A stretch of 64,000 bases of DNA from Lunularia cruciata (lineage: Eukaryota; Streptophyta; Marchantiopsida; Lunulariales; Lunulariaceae). The notes below the pieces were generated by a model. The model did no database searches. It saw nothing but the letters and a program-made list of their open reading frames with translations, and was not told the DNA's origin. The stretch covers positions 10,044,001 through 10,108,000 of the forward strand of contig OX419760.1 of NCBI GenBank assembly GCA_948567375.1, read 5' to 3'. The translations under genes were made by a program, and so were the position numbers. Shown here piece after piece: positions 24,361-35,409 of the stretch (position 1 is the stretch's first letter; every line of letters starts with the position of its first letter).

Positions 24361-25800
24361 GGAGAGACCTCAAGAAGGGAGCCCAGCCTCTGAAGGTGAA
24401 TGGCCGGACCTCAAAATTTTGAATGTTGAGACACTCTCAAGTAATAAGAAGAGTGATCTCAAGGAACTAAGCACTACCTCTTTGTCTTCACAAAAGGCAA
24501 AGAGACTCCGCCCAAAGGCTATTCTTTTGGCCAAGGAGGAAAAAAATATGGCAAAAGCTAAAGCTAAAGCTTTGCAGCAAGAACTCAAGGAAGCAATACT
24601 CAGAACTTGGGAGATGAGTTTCGAAGAAGAGATGAAGATGAAGCCTCCAGTTTTTCCGGTAGACATCAGATCCAAAGTTAAGGATTTGATCCAAGCCAAG
24701 GTGGGCCAACCCAAGGAACATTGGGTCAGGACCACCAGTACTCTTGTCACTATCATGAAGCGCCTCCAAGTCAAATTTGAACATGTTGAGACTTCAAATC
24801 CAAAGACGAAGGCAAAGAACGTGAAACTTGGAGGAGTACCTCAATACAATATTGTAGTGGATTTGGCATCCATGAGTGCGAACATTACATTCAAGCAACT
24901 ATGGGAAGACAACAAGTTCTATAAGAAGCAGCTAAGTTCTACCCTCAAGAAAGTAAGGGTGATGTCTAAAAAAAGACCTGGCCGCCATTTATCATATTGA
25001 ATAGGAAGATCTGGGATCTCCCAAAGTTGATGTGGAGAATGCAAGGTGCATGATCACGTTGATACCCATTGATTTGGGTTCTGGTGTGAATGTCATGACC
25101 AAAGATATTGCAAATAGGTTGGAGTACCATATGTTTGAACCAAACACCCCCTCCCTCCTTTCCCCCTTCCCAAGTTTTGAAATTTGTAGACCAAACCAGG
25201 AGACGGCTATTGTGCATGATGTCAAACATTACCACAATCATTGGAGGGGTACCCTTCAAGTTAAATTACATTGTGTTGCAACCAATGGCCAAAATTGGTT
25301 ACCCATTGTTGATCAGAAGACCTTGGTTGTATAGTGCCCAAGTTGTGGTGGATTGGCACCAACAAAAGTTGTGGTTTAAGGACATTTAGTCTAAGGACCA
25401 GAACTTGGTGACCGTAAGTTGGACAAAGGTTCCCCACCTTGGAGAAACAACTTTGTCAAAAGAAGAGGATGAATCCAAAGATTCATCATCTTCATCTTTA
25501 GAAGATTCCGACAACAAAGCCCAAGTCAATTACTTGGAATGTTACAAGGTAGACGTTGATGAAGAAGACCAATATGACATCACCTTGGGTGAAAATGACT
25601 TGGAGGAAGGGGGTTTGATAGCAACTCGACTCAGATTGAGCAGAGTGAGTCATGTTGAAGGAGTCACCAACCTTGATGATTATCAAGATGTTGTCATGGA
25701 TGAAGGAGAAATCTTAAATTTTTTGAAGATAGTCACTTTGGAGGAATTGGTAGGATACACTACCCTGTTTATAGAATTCTAGGATGTATTTTCCTGGTCT
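24361..25800 (+). pseudogene. Protease region of copy E
   Basis: A Lys/Glu-rich stretch leads into a retroviral-type aspartic protease, then an acidic linker (25405-25782, ECYKVDVDEEDQYDITLGEN). The active-site motif at 25071-25079 reads Asp-Leu-Gly inside IPIDLGSGVNVMTKD. Copy I has Asp-Ser-Gly at the same place. A Ser to Leu change from TCG to TTG would be a single C to T step. With an altered active site and a frameshift near 25000 the protease must be dead. Confidence 0.8.
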
Positions 25801-27290
25801 ATTGATCAAATGCTAGGTATTCCTCAAGAATTTGGAGAACACCGGATTTATCTGGTTGAAAGTGCAATTCTAGTTTGGCAAAGACAGTATGCTTGAACCC
25901 AAAGTACTCACTCTTGGTAAAAGATGAAATTGACAAGTACTAAGGGACCAAAAAAAATTTCATGTCTTAAGCATTGAGTGGATCACACCCATTGTCATTG
26001 TCCCGAAGAAGAAATTTGGGAAGATTTGAGTGTGCCAAGATTTTTGCAAGCTGAATGCAATTACAAGGAAGGATCATCATCCCTTGCCTTTTACCGATAC
26101 AATTTTGGACCAAGCAGCTAGTCATCCTTCCTACAATTTTATTGATGGATTTTCAAGGTATAATCAAGTATCCATCTGAGAAGAGGACAAGGATAAAACT
26201 ACATTCACTATCAATTGGAGCACTTTCACTTACAATCAAATGCCCTTCAGGTTGTGTAATGCCCCCACTACTTTCCAGCGGATGAGGAATTTTATCTTCA
26301 AGGATTTTTTGCACAAATTTGTGGAAGTCTTCATTGATGATTTTTGTGTGCTTGGGCAAAGGGATGTACATTTACCGGTTTGTTATTACACCTAGAGAAG
26401 TGCTTCTTTGCAATGATGGATGGAACTCTTTTGGGGCGTTGGGTGTCAAGCTGAGGTATTGAAGTTGATGTCAAGAAAGTTAAACTCATCTTTGGGAGCT
26501 GAGAGCCTTCTTGGGACATATCGGGTACTATAGACGCTTTGTATCAAACTATGCGGTGCTTGTTGAGCCCCTGACAAAGCTATTGAAGATTTCCAAAGAC
26601 TACCTATGGGAAGCAAGTCAAGAAGAAGCTTTTCAGGTATTGAAGAAGAAATTGGTTGAAGCATCAGTTATGAGGGCTCCAAATTGGGAGCACCCTTTTC
26701 ATGTCTATGTGGATAATTGGTCCATGGCAATTGGGGTAGTCTTGAGTCAAAAGGACAACAAGAAGAAGGATTACCCTATCTATTATGCCTACCAACAACT
26801 TTTGGTTTCAAAAAGAAATTATTCTACAATTGAAAGGGAAGCACTCAGAATGGTGTAGGCATGCAAGAATTTTTGTCACTACCTTCTGGGATACGAGTTT
26901 GTCTTCTATGTTTACCATTACTCGTTGCAACATTTGGTCAAGAAGGCAGATTTGTCTGGGGGGATTGCAAGATGGATCTTGTTATTGCAAGAATTCACAT
27001 ATATTGTACAAGGAAGGGAGCTTTACATTCAAACATGGACTTCCTATCCAGGTTGGAAACTCAAGACCAAGAATGGGAGCTTGAAGGCTGCTTCCCTAAC
27101 AAAGAGTTGTATCATTTGACAGCAATGCAAAGTATGAGGTATGCAGTAGAATATCACTATCTACATACTCTCCTATGTCTTAATGGGCTGGACCCGGAGT
27201 AGAGGGCACCCTTTCTCAAGAAAATGGGGTTGTATCAGCTTAAACACAACATTTTATTCAAGATGGGTGAAGACAAAGTACTTTGGTGAT
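25801..27290 (+). pseudogene. RT-RNase H region of copy E
   Basis: RT starts after the linker (HRIYLVESAILVW). Its catalytic region reads FVEVFIDDFCVLGQRDVHL (about 26310-26371), with the FIDDF form of the usual YxDD box. The thumb and connection follow (26511-26858: YYRRFVSNYAVLVEPLTKLL). The RNase H segment reads FHVYVDNWSMAIGVVLSQKD, then YSTIEREALRMV and DFLSRLETQDQEWE (to about 27100). Several frameshifts occur between 25900 and 26460. No second, Tat-type archaeal RNase H domain is visible between RNase H and integrase. Confidence 0.82.
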
Positions 27291-28442
27291 GCTTGGAGGC
27301 ATACAAAGTTGGAGGAGTAATTGAGTTTATACACTCCAAAGCGTCGTGGGGACATTATGCCTAAAGAATACTATAAAAAAGATCTTTTCCTTGGGAAACT
27401 GGTGGCCTATGATGTATAAGGACGCACATGCTCATCTCCAAAGTTGTGATGCTTGTTAGAGAACAAGAAAGCCAATGGCTACTTCCCAATGGCCTTGGAG
27501 ACCAACTTTACCATGGGCCCCATTTGAGAAATGGGGAATTGATTTTGTGGGACCAATACAACCGGTAACCTCAATCATGAGAAAACAAAACATTTTGGTT
27601 TGCACTGACTATGCTACCAAGATGGCCAAAGCAACTTGCAAAGATGATGCAAAAACAATGGCAGAATTTTTCTTTCATCCATATCGGGAGAATATTATCT
27701 CCCGATATGGATGTCCTCTGGAATTGGTCAATGACAAGGGACACATTTCTTGAACTCTGTGATGGAAGCATTAACCAAGTACTTTCAGATTAAACATCAG
27801 AAGATGGCTCTTGGTAATCCCAAAGAAAATGGCCTAATGGAGAAGGCAAATAGGTTACTCGGTAAAATTCTTAATAAGATGACTGTCAATTATGCCTATG
27901 ATTGGGAAACAAAGTTACCAGCCGCGTTATGGGCATATCAAATGACATAAAAGATCACAGCTAAGAAAACTCCATACTTCTTGACATATGGCTTGCAATC
28001 CATCTTACCAGTTGAATTTGAGGTACCAATGTATCGGATTTTACGTGAGGACGGTTGTCAGAAGAAGAAAGTCAAGATCTTTGGATGCATCAACTGATGT
28101 GGTTAGAAGAGAAAAGAGATGATGCAATGCAAACCACAAAAGAAGAAAAAGAATAGAGGAAAGTTAGGCACGATAAGCACATCAAGCCTATTATTGTTTG
28201 TGAAGGAGATTTGGTTTTGTTATATGACAATTGCTGAATATTTTTTCCAGACAAACTGCATTTGAGATGGATGAGGCCCTATCAAGTACTTCATACTTAT
28301 GACAATGGGTCCATTCAACTTGCAGACTTGGAGGGGAAACCGTTTTCCACTTGAGTGAACGGGTAGAGACTTCAAAAATATTGGATGATAGACTCAGAGG
28401 TCTCTAAGACACTCGAGTTCTATGTTTGCAAGGATGCTCACA
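27291..28442 (+). pseudogene. Integrase region of copy E
   Basis: A decayed zinc-binding part (HLQSCDAC near 27430-27460) precedes the catalytic core (27475-27950). Visible core motifs are KWGIDFVGPIQPV with the first Asp, ELVNDKGH with the second Asp, and GLMEKAN with the catalytic Glu. The C-terminal tail runs to the polypurine tract (LRWMRPYQVLHTYDNGSIQL). The core contains a perfect 15-base inverted repeat at 27676-27713 around a YRENIISRYG-type motif. Stops follow WAYQMT and elsewhere. No chromodomain is present. Confidence 0.82.
27676..27713. repeat. Perfect inverted repeat in the integrase of E
   Basis: Arms CATCCATATCGGGAG and CTCCCGATATGGATG, 15 bases each, with the 8-base spacer AATATTAT. 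It lies inside the integrase core reading frame. Confidence 0.9.
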
Positions 28443-28458
28443 TTTGAGAAAGGGGGTA
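28443..28458 (+). other. Polypurine tract of copy E
   Basis: TTTGAGAAAGGGGGTA lies directly before the last LTR (TGTGGTACCC at 28459). Confidence 0.8.
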
Positions 28459-28798
28459 TGTGGTACCCACATTTTTGTTATTTTCCTATTTTTGAAGAAG
28501 AAGTGTATAGATGAAGTAGTATTGTAGTTGTATGGCATCAAAAAGTGAAGAATGGTGTCTTTGGGGTTGTAACCCAAAGTAAAGTGACTTCATTTCAGAA
28601 GACAAAGTACTCGTATTGGTCCTATTAGCATTCAACCTGAAGTAAGAAAACTTTGTCTCGGGGTGCTCAACCTAAGGCCAGGACAATGTAACAACTTTCC
28701 TTTGAGGTTGGACATTCAAGAAGGGACCGCACACAAAAACAGCTAGCCTATGAGTGGAAGAAAATTGACATTGACAAGAGCATGCAAAAGGTGTGAGC
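28459..28798 (+). repeat. Last LTR of copy E, part 1
   Basis: The first 340 bases of the LTR, up to GCAAAAGGTGTGA, where element F begins. The sequence aligns with 18796-19131 of the middle LTR. Confidence 0.85.
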
Positions 28799-28974
28799 AT
28801 GCAAGTTAAGCTAGTTAGAAGCTTCTAGAAGCTACCTGCTTGGAGTGCAAGTTAACTAGTCAAGAAGCTTCCCAAGAAGCTTCCTAGATGCATTTGGAAT
28901 ATTCTAGGCTAATTTGGTTTATTCTCTACTTTGTTAGCCTTACTAACTTTGTCGCTAAACTCCATATTGTTACA
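28799..28974 (-). repeat. Truncated 3' LTR of F
   Basis: 176 bases matching 32260-32435 of the 5' LTR, ending on the plus strand with CCATATTGTTACA. Both copies contain repeated AAGCTTC motifs (GAAGCTTCCCAAGAAGCTTCC). Confidence 0.85.
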
Positions 28975-28988
28975 TATTCCCCCACCGC
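28975..28988 (-). other. Polypurine tract of F
   Basis: The minus strand reads GCGGTGGGGGAATA immediately before the LTR start TGTAACAATATGG. Confidence 0.75.
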
Positions 28989-28999
28989 TAGTTGGTCAC

Positions 29000-31100
29000 A
29001 TCCTCGTTGCCATTGAAGCTTTAAACTCTTGGATGGCCGTCTATGCATTCTAGAGGTGTGAAAGAGGTTCCCATGTGGCATCATGAAGGGGATATCCTTT
29101 CCAAAGGACCTTGTACTCCGTATGTTGATGGCGTCCTTGGTGGATGTGGTGACGTACAAAGATATGATCAACTTTGTACTTGTCATGATCATTGATAGGG
29201 ATAGGGGGAGGAAGAGGTTGGACTCAAAAGGAGAAGGAAGAAGGGTTAGGAACAAAGGGTTTCAACTTGGAAACATGAAAGACAAGATGGATTCGCATAT
29301 GATAAGGCAAGGCAAGTCAATAAGCAACAAGAGAGATAATTTGGGTGATATCAAAAGGTCCTATTCAATTAGGAGTAAATTTACAAAATTGGGTATCAAG
29401 TTGGAGAGGTAGATTACTAGAGGATAGCATAACTTTATCTCCAAACTTCAAAGGTGAGATCACAACAATGGTAGTCCGCATATTGTTTTTGACAATTCTG
29501 AGCAACAAGAAGGTGAGATTTGGCTTGTTGGAGAGATTCGGATATGGTGGTCAGGAAGGTTGAAGTATAAGGGACTTGAGATGGAGGAGGAGCAAGAAGA
29601 GAATCTAGGACAAGCAAATCTTGGCCAAAATTGAGAAAGAAAGGAGAGAATCCGGTGCTTGCTTGTTTAGAATTGTTGTATGCAAACTCCACAATTGCAA
29701 GACATTCATCCCAATAGGTATGGTGAAGGTTGACAAAGGCACAAAGCATATCTTCCAAGGTGCGATTTTCATGTTCAGTTTGTCTTTCAATTTGAGGATG
29801 ATAAGCTATGGACAAAGCAAGCTTGGTGCCAAGTATCTAGAAGAGGGCTTGCCAAAACTTTCCTGTGAAGCAAGGATCACGGTTGGAGATGAGTACACAT
29901 GGTATCCCACGATTTTTGAATATATTATTGAAGTAGAGTTGTCCCAAGGTTGGAGCATCCACAATATTAGTTGTTGGTGCCAAATGGATTTGCTTACTAA
30001 GCTTATCCACAAACACCACAATTGTTGTGTGACCTTGTTGTGTCCAAGGCAAGGAGGTGATGAGATCTAAGCTCACATGTTCCCAACAAGTTGTTAGAAT
30101 GGGAGGTGGCTGAAGGAGTCCACTCGGCTTCTGGTTACTGGCCTTGTTGCATTGACAACTGTCACACAATAGGACAAACTTTCAAACATCTCATGTCATG
30201 TTGGGCAACCATCATTGGTGTTGGAGGGTACCCAAGGTCTCATCCACTCCCATGTGACCAGCTATCGGTAAATCATGGGCTTCATGAAGGCGCACAAGTT
30301 GGAGATCATCTTTGGCTGGAACATAGATCCAGTCCGCATGGAATAGAAGGACTTCCTTGAAGGAGAAGGTGTTGTACTCCTTGTTGCTTATTGTCAGACG
30401 ACCATGTACTATTTGGAAGAAGACATCCTATTGTAGAGCTAAACAAAGCTTGTTATGGACCTTGGGGTCAATTGACATTGTTGTAATTGCCACCGTGATG
30501 AGAGGAAGAGACTTCAAATCAGGTCATCGTGATAAAGCATCAGGGATGACATAGAACCGACCTGGTTTGTACTCAAGTTTGATATCAAACAATTGGAGTT
30601 GCTCCTCCCATTGATGATGTTGACTCTTCATGTGTTCCAAGTGTAAGATCTGCAACAATGGCTTGTGATCAGTTTGCATGCCCACTTGTTTCCCCAAGAG
30701 GTAATGCCTCCATACTTTGGTGGCATATACCATTGCAAGTTGTTCCAGATCTTGAGCAGAATTTCTTTCAGTTGTATTTAGTTGGCGAGACACAAAGGCA
30801 ATGGGATGTAGTCCATCAGGGAATTCTTGTTGCAACACAACTCCATTTGCAAAGTTAGAAGCATCAAAATCAACCACACAAGGTAGTTGAGGATCATCTG
30901 GTTGAAGAATGGGTCTTGAAGATACCATATGCTTTAACTTCTGGAATGCTTCTTCATGCTTGGTGGTCCACTAGAAACTCGACTTCTTTCCAAAGAGGTC
31001 AGTCAATGGTGCACCACATGAGCATTGTAATGGATGAACCATGGGTAAAAACTAGCTAGTTCTTCCACCTATGCATAGTGTACTAGTAGGCCTTGTGTAG
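29000..31100 (-). pseudogene. Partial pol of F: RT end, RNase H, integrase, chromodomain
   Basis: On the minus strand, the RT tail and RNase H lie at 30524-30928 (CVVDFDASNFANGVVLQQEF, then RQLNTTERN and DHKPLLQIL). The integrase zinc region follows and then the core: CDSCQCNK and SLDLITSLPW at 29837-30169, LISNRDPCF, then AYHPQIERQTEHENRTLEDM at 29435-29815 with the catalytic Glu. A chromodomain lies at about 29030-29190 (KYKVDHIF and EYKVLWKGYPLHDATWEPL). Chromodomains of chromoviruses bind modified histones and steer integration into heterochromatin. A stop after the WEPL motif and several frameshifts make it inactive. Confidence 0.82.
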
Positions 31101-32003
31101 GTCAAGGGCAAGACCAAGTTGTCACAACTAAGGAATCAAAGTGCTCAGCCAATTGCATGGCTTCTTCTACATTTTGTGGTTCCTGCATGGTCACCTCTAA
31201 TTTGGTTTGTGGCTTCAATCCCCGCACAAATCGATCCAGAACTTTACCTTCTTGTATATCTAGAATTTGCATGATGTTGTTCTGAAATTATGTGATGTAG
31301 CTTCTTATTGAGCCAACTTGCTTCAACTCCGCCAATTTATCTCGTGTGGCGCGGGTGGCATTTATAGTTTGAAAGTGATTCAATATTGCATCCTTGAACT
31401 CTGCCCATGTCAAAATTGGTCCAACAATCTGTCATTTAGCTCACTCTACTCAAAATTGCCACCAAAGTTTTGCCACACCATCTAATTGGCTAGAGGCCAA
31501 GAGAATCTATTTCCGCTCATCTTGAAGATTGGTGGCTTCAAAGTTACATTTGCAATCAAACACAAAATTCTCCATTGTGCCCAGATGATTCTTGCCTTCA
31601 AACACCTTGGGTTTTGGAAATTGAATGCAATCTTCTCCATCTCAAATTGGCGCTCTCTCTATATGTTTGTGTTGTTGTTAATCTCATTTTATAATTGAGT
31701 CAGGTGCTTGATTTGTTACTACATTGCAAGGATGATGTCTGATATTGCCACCATAGCTACTACTCTATCCCACTACTCTCACTTTATCTAATTGATTTAC
31801 ACATAGATGTAGCACGTCCACCGTTCTCCATAAGTTACAACCGGAAGTATCAAGGGTTCCTCAAACACGTTGATCATATGTTGAAAATCTTGCCCAAAGC
31901 GCAAGGTGATGAATTGTGTGAAACAATGCTTGGGTAATATCTGGACATGAAAATCCCAATGGTTTGGCGGAAGTGGATTTGGTGATCCATAAATTCCATC
32001 CAT
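31101..32003 (-). pseudogene. gag of F
   Basis: Start ATG at 32003 (MDGIYGSPNPLPPNHWDFHV), just inside the primer binding site. It continues as a chromovirus-like gag with stops (31797-32003, then other frames to about 31130). The gag frame runs at about 31100 directly into the C-terminal end of RT, so a deletion has removed the gag end, protease and most of RT. No CCHC knuckle is left. Confidence 0.6.
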
Positions 32004-32009
32004 CCCATT

Positions 32010-32024
32010 CCTGCTCTAATACCA
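32010..32024 (-). other. Primer binding site of F, tRNA-iMet type
   Basis: The minus strand reads TGGTATTAGAGCAGG, one base from the 5' LTR. It matches the usual plant TGGTATCAGAGC site with one transition. Confidence 0.8.
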
Positions 32025-32025
32025 A

Positions 32026-32435
32026 TGTAAAAGACCAAGATCAAGGAGAGAAATAGGAGAATGAAAACTCACATTGGGACACTTGAATGAGGGAAAACTC
32101 CAAATGCCTAGCATGACTTTGGCTTTGGTATTTATAAGTAGCATACCAGGACCTTGAGAAGCTTCGCAAGAAGCTTCCTTGAGCCGTTTCCTTAGAGTGC
32201 AAGCCAAGTTAACTAGGAAGCTTCTCAAGAAGCTTCCTTCTAGAAGCCACCTACTTGGCATGCAAGCTAAGCTAGTTAGAAGCTTCTAGAAGCTACATGC
32301 TTGGAGTGCAAGTTTACTAGTCGGGAAGCTCCCCAAGAAGCTTCCTAGATGCTTTTTTAATATTCTTGGCTAATTTAGCTTATTCTCTACTTTGTTAGCC
32401 TTACCAACTACATCGCTAAACTCCATACTATTACA
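32026..32435 (-). repeat. 5' LTR of F
   Basis: 410 bases, TGTAATAGTATGGAG..TCTTTTACA on the minus strand. It contains several copies of the AAGCTTC motif, which could form hairpins. Its last 176 bases on the plus-strand right side match the truncated 3' LTR. Confidence 0.88.
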
Positions 32436-34651
32436 CAAAAGGTAAGAGAGAAAATCCGGCTTGATGGACAAAGTCGGGTTGGAGGTTAGTACTCAGAAGA
32501 GAGACGGTAAGGAGTCACATTCTTGGGGAAAGGAGAGGTAGTTGAGGAAACCCAAGAAGTACAAGATGCCTTTTCTTCAAAATAGACCAAGAATGGATAT
32601 AAGGTTGAGAGTTACAAGGACCCTATGAGGAGAGGCACAGTAGGAGCAATGATGGTCATCTTCAAGCCAGAGCAAACCATTTATGTGATGAAACATCAAG
32701 CGGTGTTATTCCATAAGATGTTTGCAGGGGAGTTTAGGGTAATTAAGTGAAGTGCTTCCATCAGAGCACAAGGCAAATGGTGTGGAATTTGTGGGATAAG
32801 TCACCTCCACACTACATTGTGCCATTTGCAGCCCATTTTTACTTGGGATTGAATCTATTGAATGTGGTAGAACACCACAAGATGGTGTCGCAGTTTCATC
32901 TTGACTTAAGGAGAGATGCTGATGCGGATGAGTAGCACTACATTCTTCAAATCAGAAGTAGTGACAAGTACTATACACAGATAGGGCAGAGTGTGAGATT
33001 GGCAGTGAATGCTCCAAAGTCAAAGAAGAAGAGTCGACCTGAAGAAGAAGTAGCGGCGATGAGACCACAAAATACTAGAAAAGTGAACCCGAAGAAAGAC
33101 TTGGTGACAATAGTGTTGTTGGGAGAAGAATCAGAAGAAGAAGCTGAGTACAAGTCAAAAGACTCAAAGAGAGAAGAAGAACCCAAACTCATGTTGCATA
33201 GTGGTGAAGTGAGTGGCAAGAGTGAGGATAGAGTGGAGATGCAACCGGTACCAAAGGAAAAGAAGGGAAAGTTGGAGATGGTAGAAGAAGATAACCGAAA
33301 GGAAGAAGAGGAAGTTCCAGAGAAAGAGGAGAAGAAGGTTATCATTTAGAGAGGTATTTGATCTAAAAGAAATGTAATGTATGAGGCGGGGCCAAGCAGA
33401 AGAAGAAAAATGGAAAGTGAAATTTCATGGAGTGAGGAATCAATTCCAATTAGGCGACTTTGATTGAGGAGAAGAGTGTTTGGTGAAGAAGAAGCGAAGA
33501 AGGAGAAAAGCCCGCAAGTAGAAGGCAACCTGATTGGAGGAGTGGAGTATCTGCAAGAGATTGTTTGTCTGTTGTTGATGAAGCAAGAGTAGAAGAAGAA
33601 AGAAATAGAGTTGTAGTATCCGGATGTAAAGATTGTGTTGTAGGTGTTTGCACGGTTAGAAGAAGAGAACTCGGAGTTGAAAGAGAGTACAACTCGAGGA
33701 GAGGAGCAAAAGGAGGTACTACAAGTAGATGCAATAGTCCAAAAATAGGTGATTGAGAATTTGAAGAGAGAAGTGGGGAGTTGAGGGAGAATAATAGAGC
33801 AAAATGTCATAGCCAAGGAAAGATAGATAGTTGAGTATGAAATCTTGAAACAATAGTTAGTTGATTCTCAATTACAAATCATCCATGTTATGGCAAGGGT
33901 AGCAAAGAAGGAGCAAGAGCTCAATAGAGTGATGCATAGTGTAGAAGAGAAGAAGCAGCTCTGGCAAAGAGAATTAATAGTGAGGTATAGAGAAGAGAGA
34001 TCGAGGGAGTTACTTTGTAATCTAGAAAAGAAGATAGTACAAAAAGAGAAGGAGAATGTGAAGGCCAAATTTGAGGCAGAGCTGGCAATGTACTGGGAAG
34101 ACAAGCAGGCAGATTGGGAACATGAGAGAATAGTGAGGCTTGAACCATTGAAGGAGATTGTAGTGAAGATGAATGCAATGTTGAGTACTGAAGCTAGTGT
34201 AAGAATTGAAGAAACAAGATTCCACGAGTTAAGATTGTTGGTGCAAAAGACGAGGAGAAGAAATGGGAAGGATAAGAACTTGAATTCTTTATTGATTAGC
34301 CTCAGAACTCGTGTAGATAGGAAGATATTAGAAGTGGAAAACAATATCACGATTAGATTAGATTTAGTTAAGTTAGAAATAGATTAACTTTGGAAGAATG
34401 TAAGCACAAAGTCCAAAGTAGAAGAAGTAGGAGTACAAATATCTTTGGAGTTTACATTGGAAGTATTAAGGAAAGATGGGTTGCACGGAGAAGATGTATA
34501 TAGATTGCCAATGACGGGAATTGCAAATCAAGAAGAAGAAGTGTTAGAATTGGTAGAAGAGTTTGTAGTTGGGAAACCCAAGGATAGAGTAGTATGTGAG
34601 GTTACTTTGGGATTGGAAGCCAAGGAAGAAGTAGATATTGGATTGGAGTAG
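32436..34651 (+). pseudogene. LTR-internal coiled-coil ORF remnant (last LTR of E)
   Basis: The N-terminus was lost at the F insertion. Preserved parts are the block TVYVMKHQAV-like then MVWNLWDKSPPHYIVPFAAH and FYLGLNLLNVVEHHKM (32747-32935), a Lys-rich and acidic linker with EEESEEEAEYKSKDSK (32993-33349), and a long coiled coil (33890-34387: ELNRVMHSVEEKKQLWQREL, RTRVDRKILEVENNITIRLD). The C-terminus (34445-34651) ends EEVDIGLE with TAG at 34649-34651. The last two segments are each open for over 60 codons. Stops at about 33346, 33575 and 34385 break the frame. Unknown function; likely an elongated, soluble protein. Confidence 0.72.
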
Positions 34652-34769
34652 TAATAATTTTGAGATTTCAAGAGGCAGATATGAAGAGGTGCATTGTCAT
34701 TTTGGATCTACATCTTTATAAAGTTGTTGTAAAACGGTATAGTTATTAGAAAACTGCTGAAGAATTTGC

Positions 34770-34780
34770 CTATTTAAAGG
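34770..34780 (+). promoter_or_regulatory. TATA-like box of the last E LTR
   Basis: CTATTTAAAGG followed by TGGCATTCAT, about 0.12 kb after the LTR ORF stop, in the same place as in the other copies. Confidence 0.5.
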
Positions 34781-35409
34781 TGGCATTCATAGTATGTTGT
34801 TGTTGTTCAATATTCATTATTCTTGAGAATAGATAAAGCAAAGTGTTGATTTTTGTGCTTGTTGGTTGAGCTTGATTCCGAGTATCAACATTGTGTTTGT
34901 GTTTGTGAGTGTGTGGAGAATTTTGAAGTGAAAACCAATGTGTTTTGATCTTGAGTGAAGTGCAATCATAGCAATGGCTTGATAGATCTGAGAGGAATTG
35001 TAATGTTGGTAGTATTTTGCAATTGTGAGTGCAGCATAGTGTTGATATGAAGCAATTTTGATCAAGGAAGTTGTGCCTTTAGGGGAGGGTTGGAACGCAA
35101 TTCTGAGGCGGAAATATTTTGCAATGAAGTGCCATTTTTGGGAGACTTTAAATCATCACAATCAAGATTGTTTGGAAAGATTTGATGGAGTTATGATTAA
35201 GTGTGACATTTTGGTATGACAAGATTGCAAGTCAAAGCTTGTTACTCTCTTCTGGGTGTGGTTTCTACACAAGAAATTAAAAACACAATAAAAAAGAATC
35301 ACATTTGAGACATTTGACTTTGTATTTGGATATTTCTGACCCGTATCTCTACTAGAACAAACCTTAATTACTTGATTACCGTAAAAGTGATATTTTTTGG
35401 GTTGTCATA

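Larger units (their letters stand above)
28799..32435 (-). mobile_element. Chromovirus-type gypsy element F, internally deleted
   Basis: A second, unrelated gypsy element on the minus strand. It has a 5' LTR of 410 bp (32026-32435), a tRNA-iMet-type primer site, gag, the end of RT, RNase H, integrase, a chromodomain, a polypurine tract and a truncated 3' LTR (28799-28974). It interrupts the last LTR of copy E. Protease and most of RT are missing, and the outer 0.23 kb of its 3' LTR is gone along with about 0.42 kb of flanking E LTR, so no target duplication remains. Confidence 0.85.
18030..35409 (+). mobile_element. Family 1 copy E: tandem array with three LTR positions
   Basis: Layout on the plus strand: LTR start stub (18030-18147), integrase tail and polypurine tract (18148-18795), LTR (18796-22356), primer binding site and full internal region (22357-28458), and last LTR (28459-28798 plus 32436-35409, split by F). 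The middle LTR is preceded by a polypurine tract and followed by a primer binding site, so it is shared by two element units. The left internal piece matches 27808-28458 of the right unit closely. Flanking pentamers AATCT and ATTCC are not a convincing target duplication. Confidence 0.82.
32436..35409 (+). repeat. Last LTR of copy E, part 2
   Basis: LTR sequence resumes at a point homologous to about 19550 of the middle LTR, so about 0.42 kb is missing across the F insertion. It ends GTTGTCATA at 35409, a one-base change from CACA. It contains the ORF remnant and a TATA-like box (34770-34780). Confidence 0.82.

Noticed and set aside
32026-32435. MITE built from the AAGCTTC inverted motifs
   Set aside because: The segment is a bounded LTR with a tRNA-iMet primer site and a second copy at 28799-28974.
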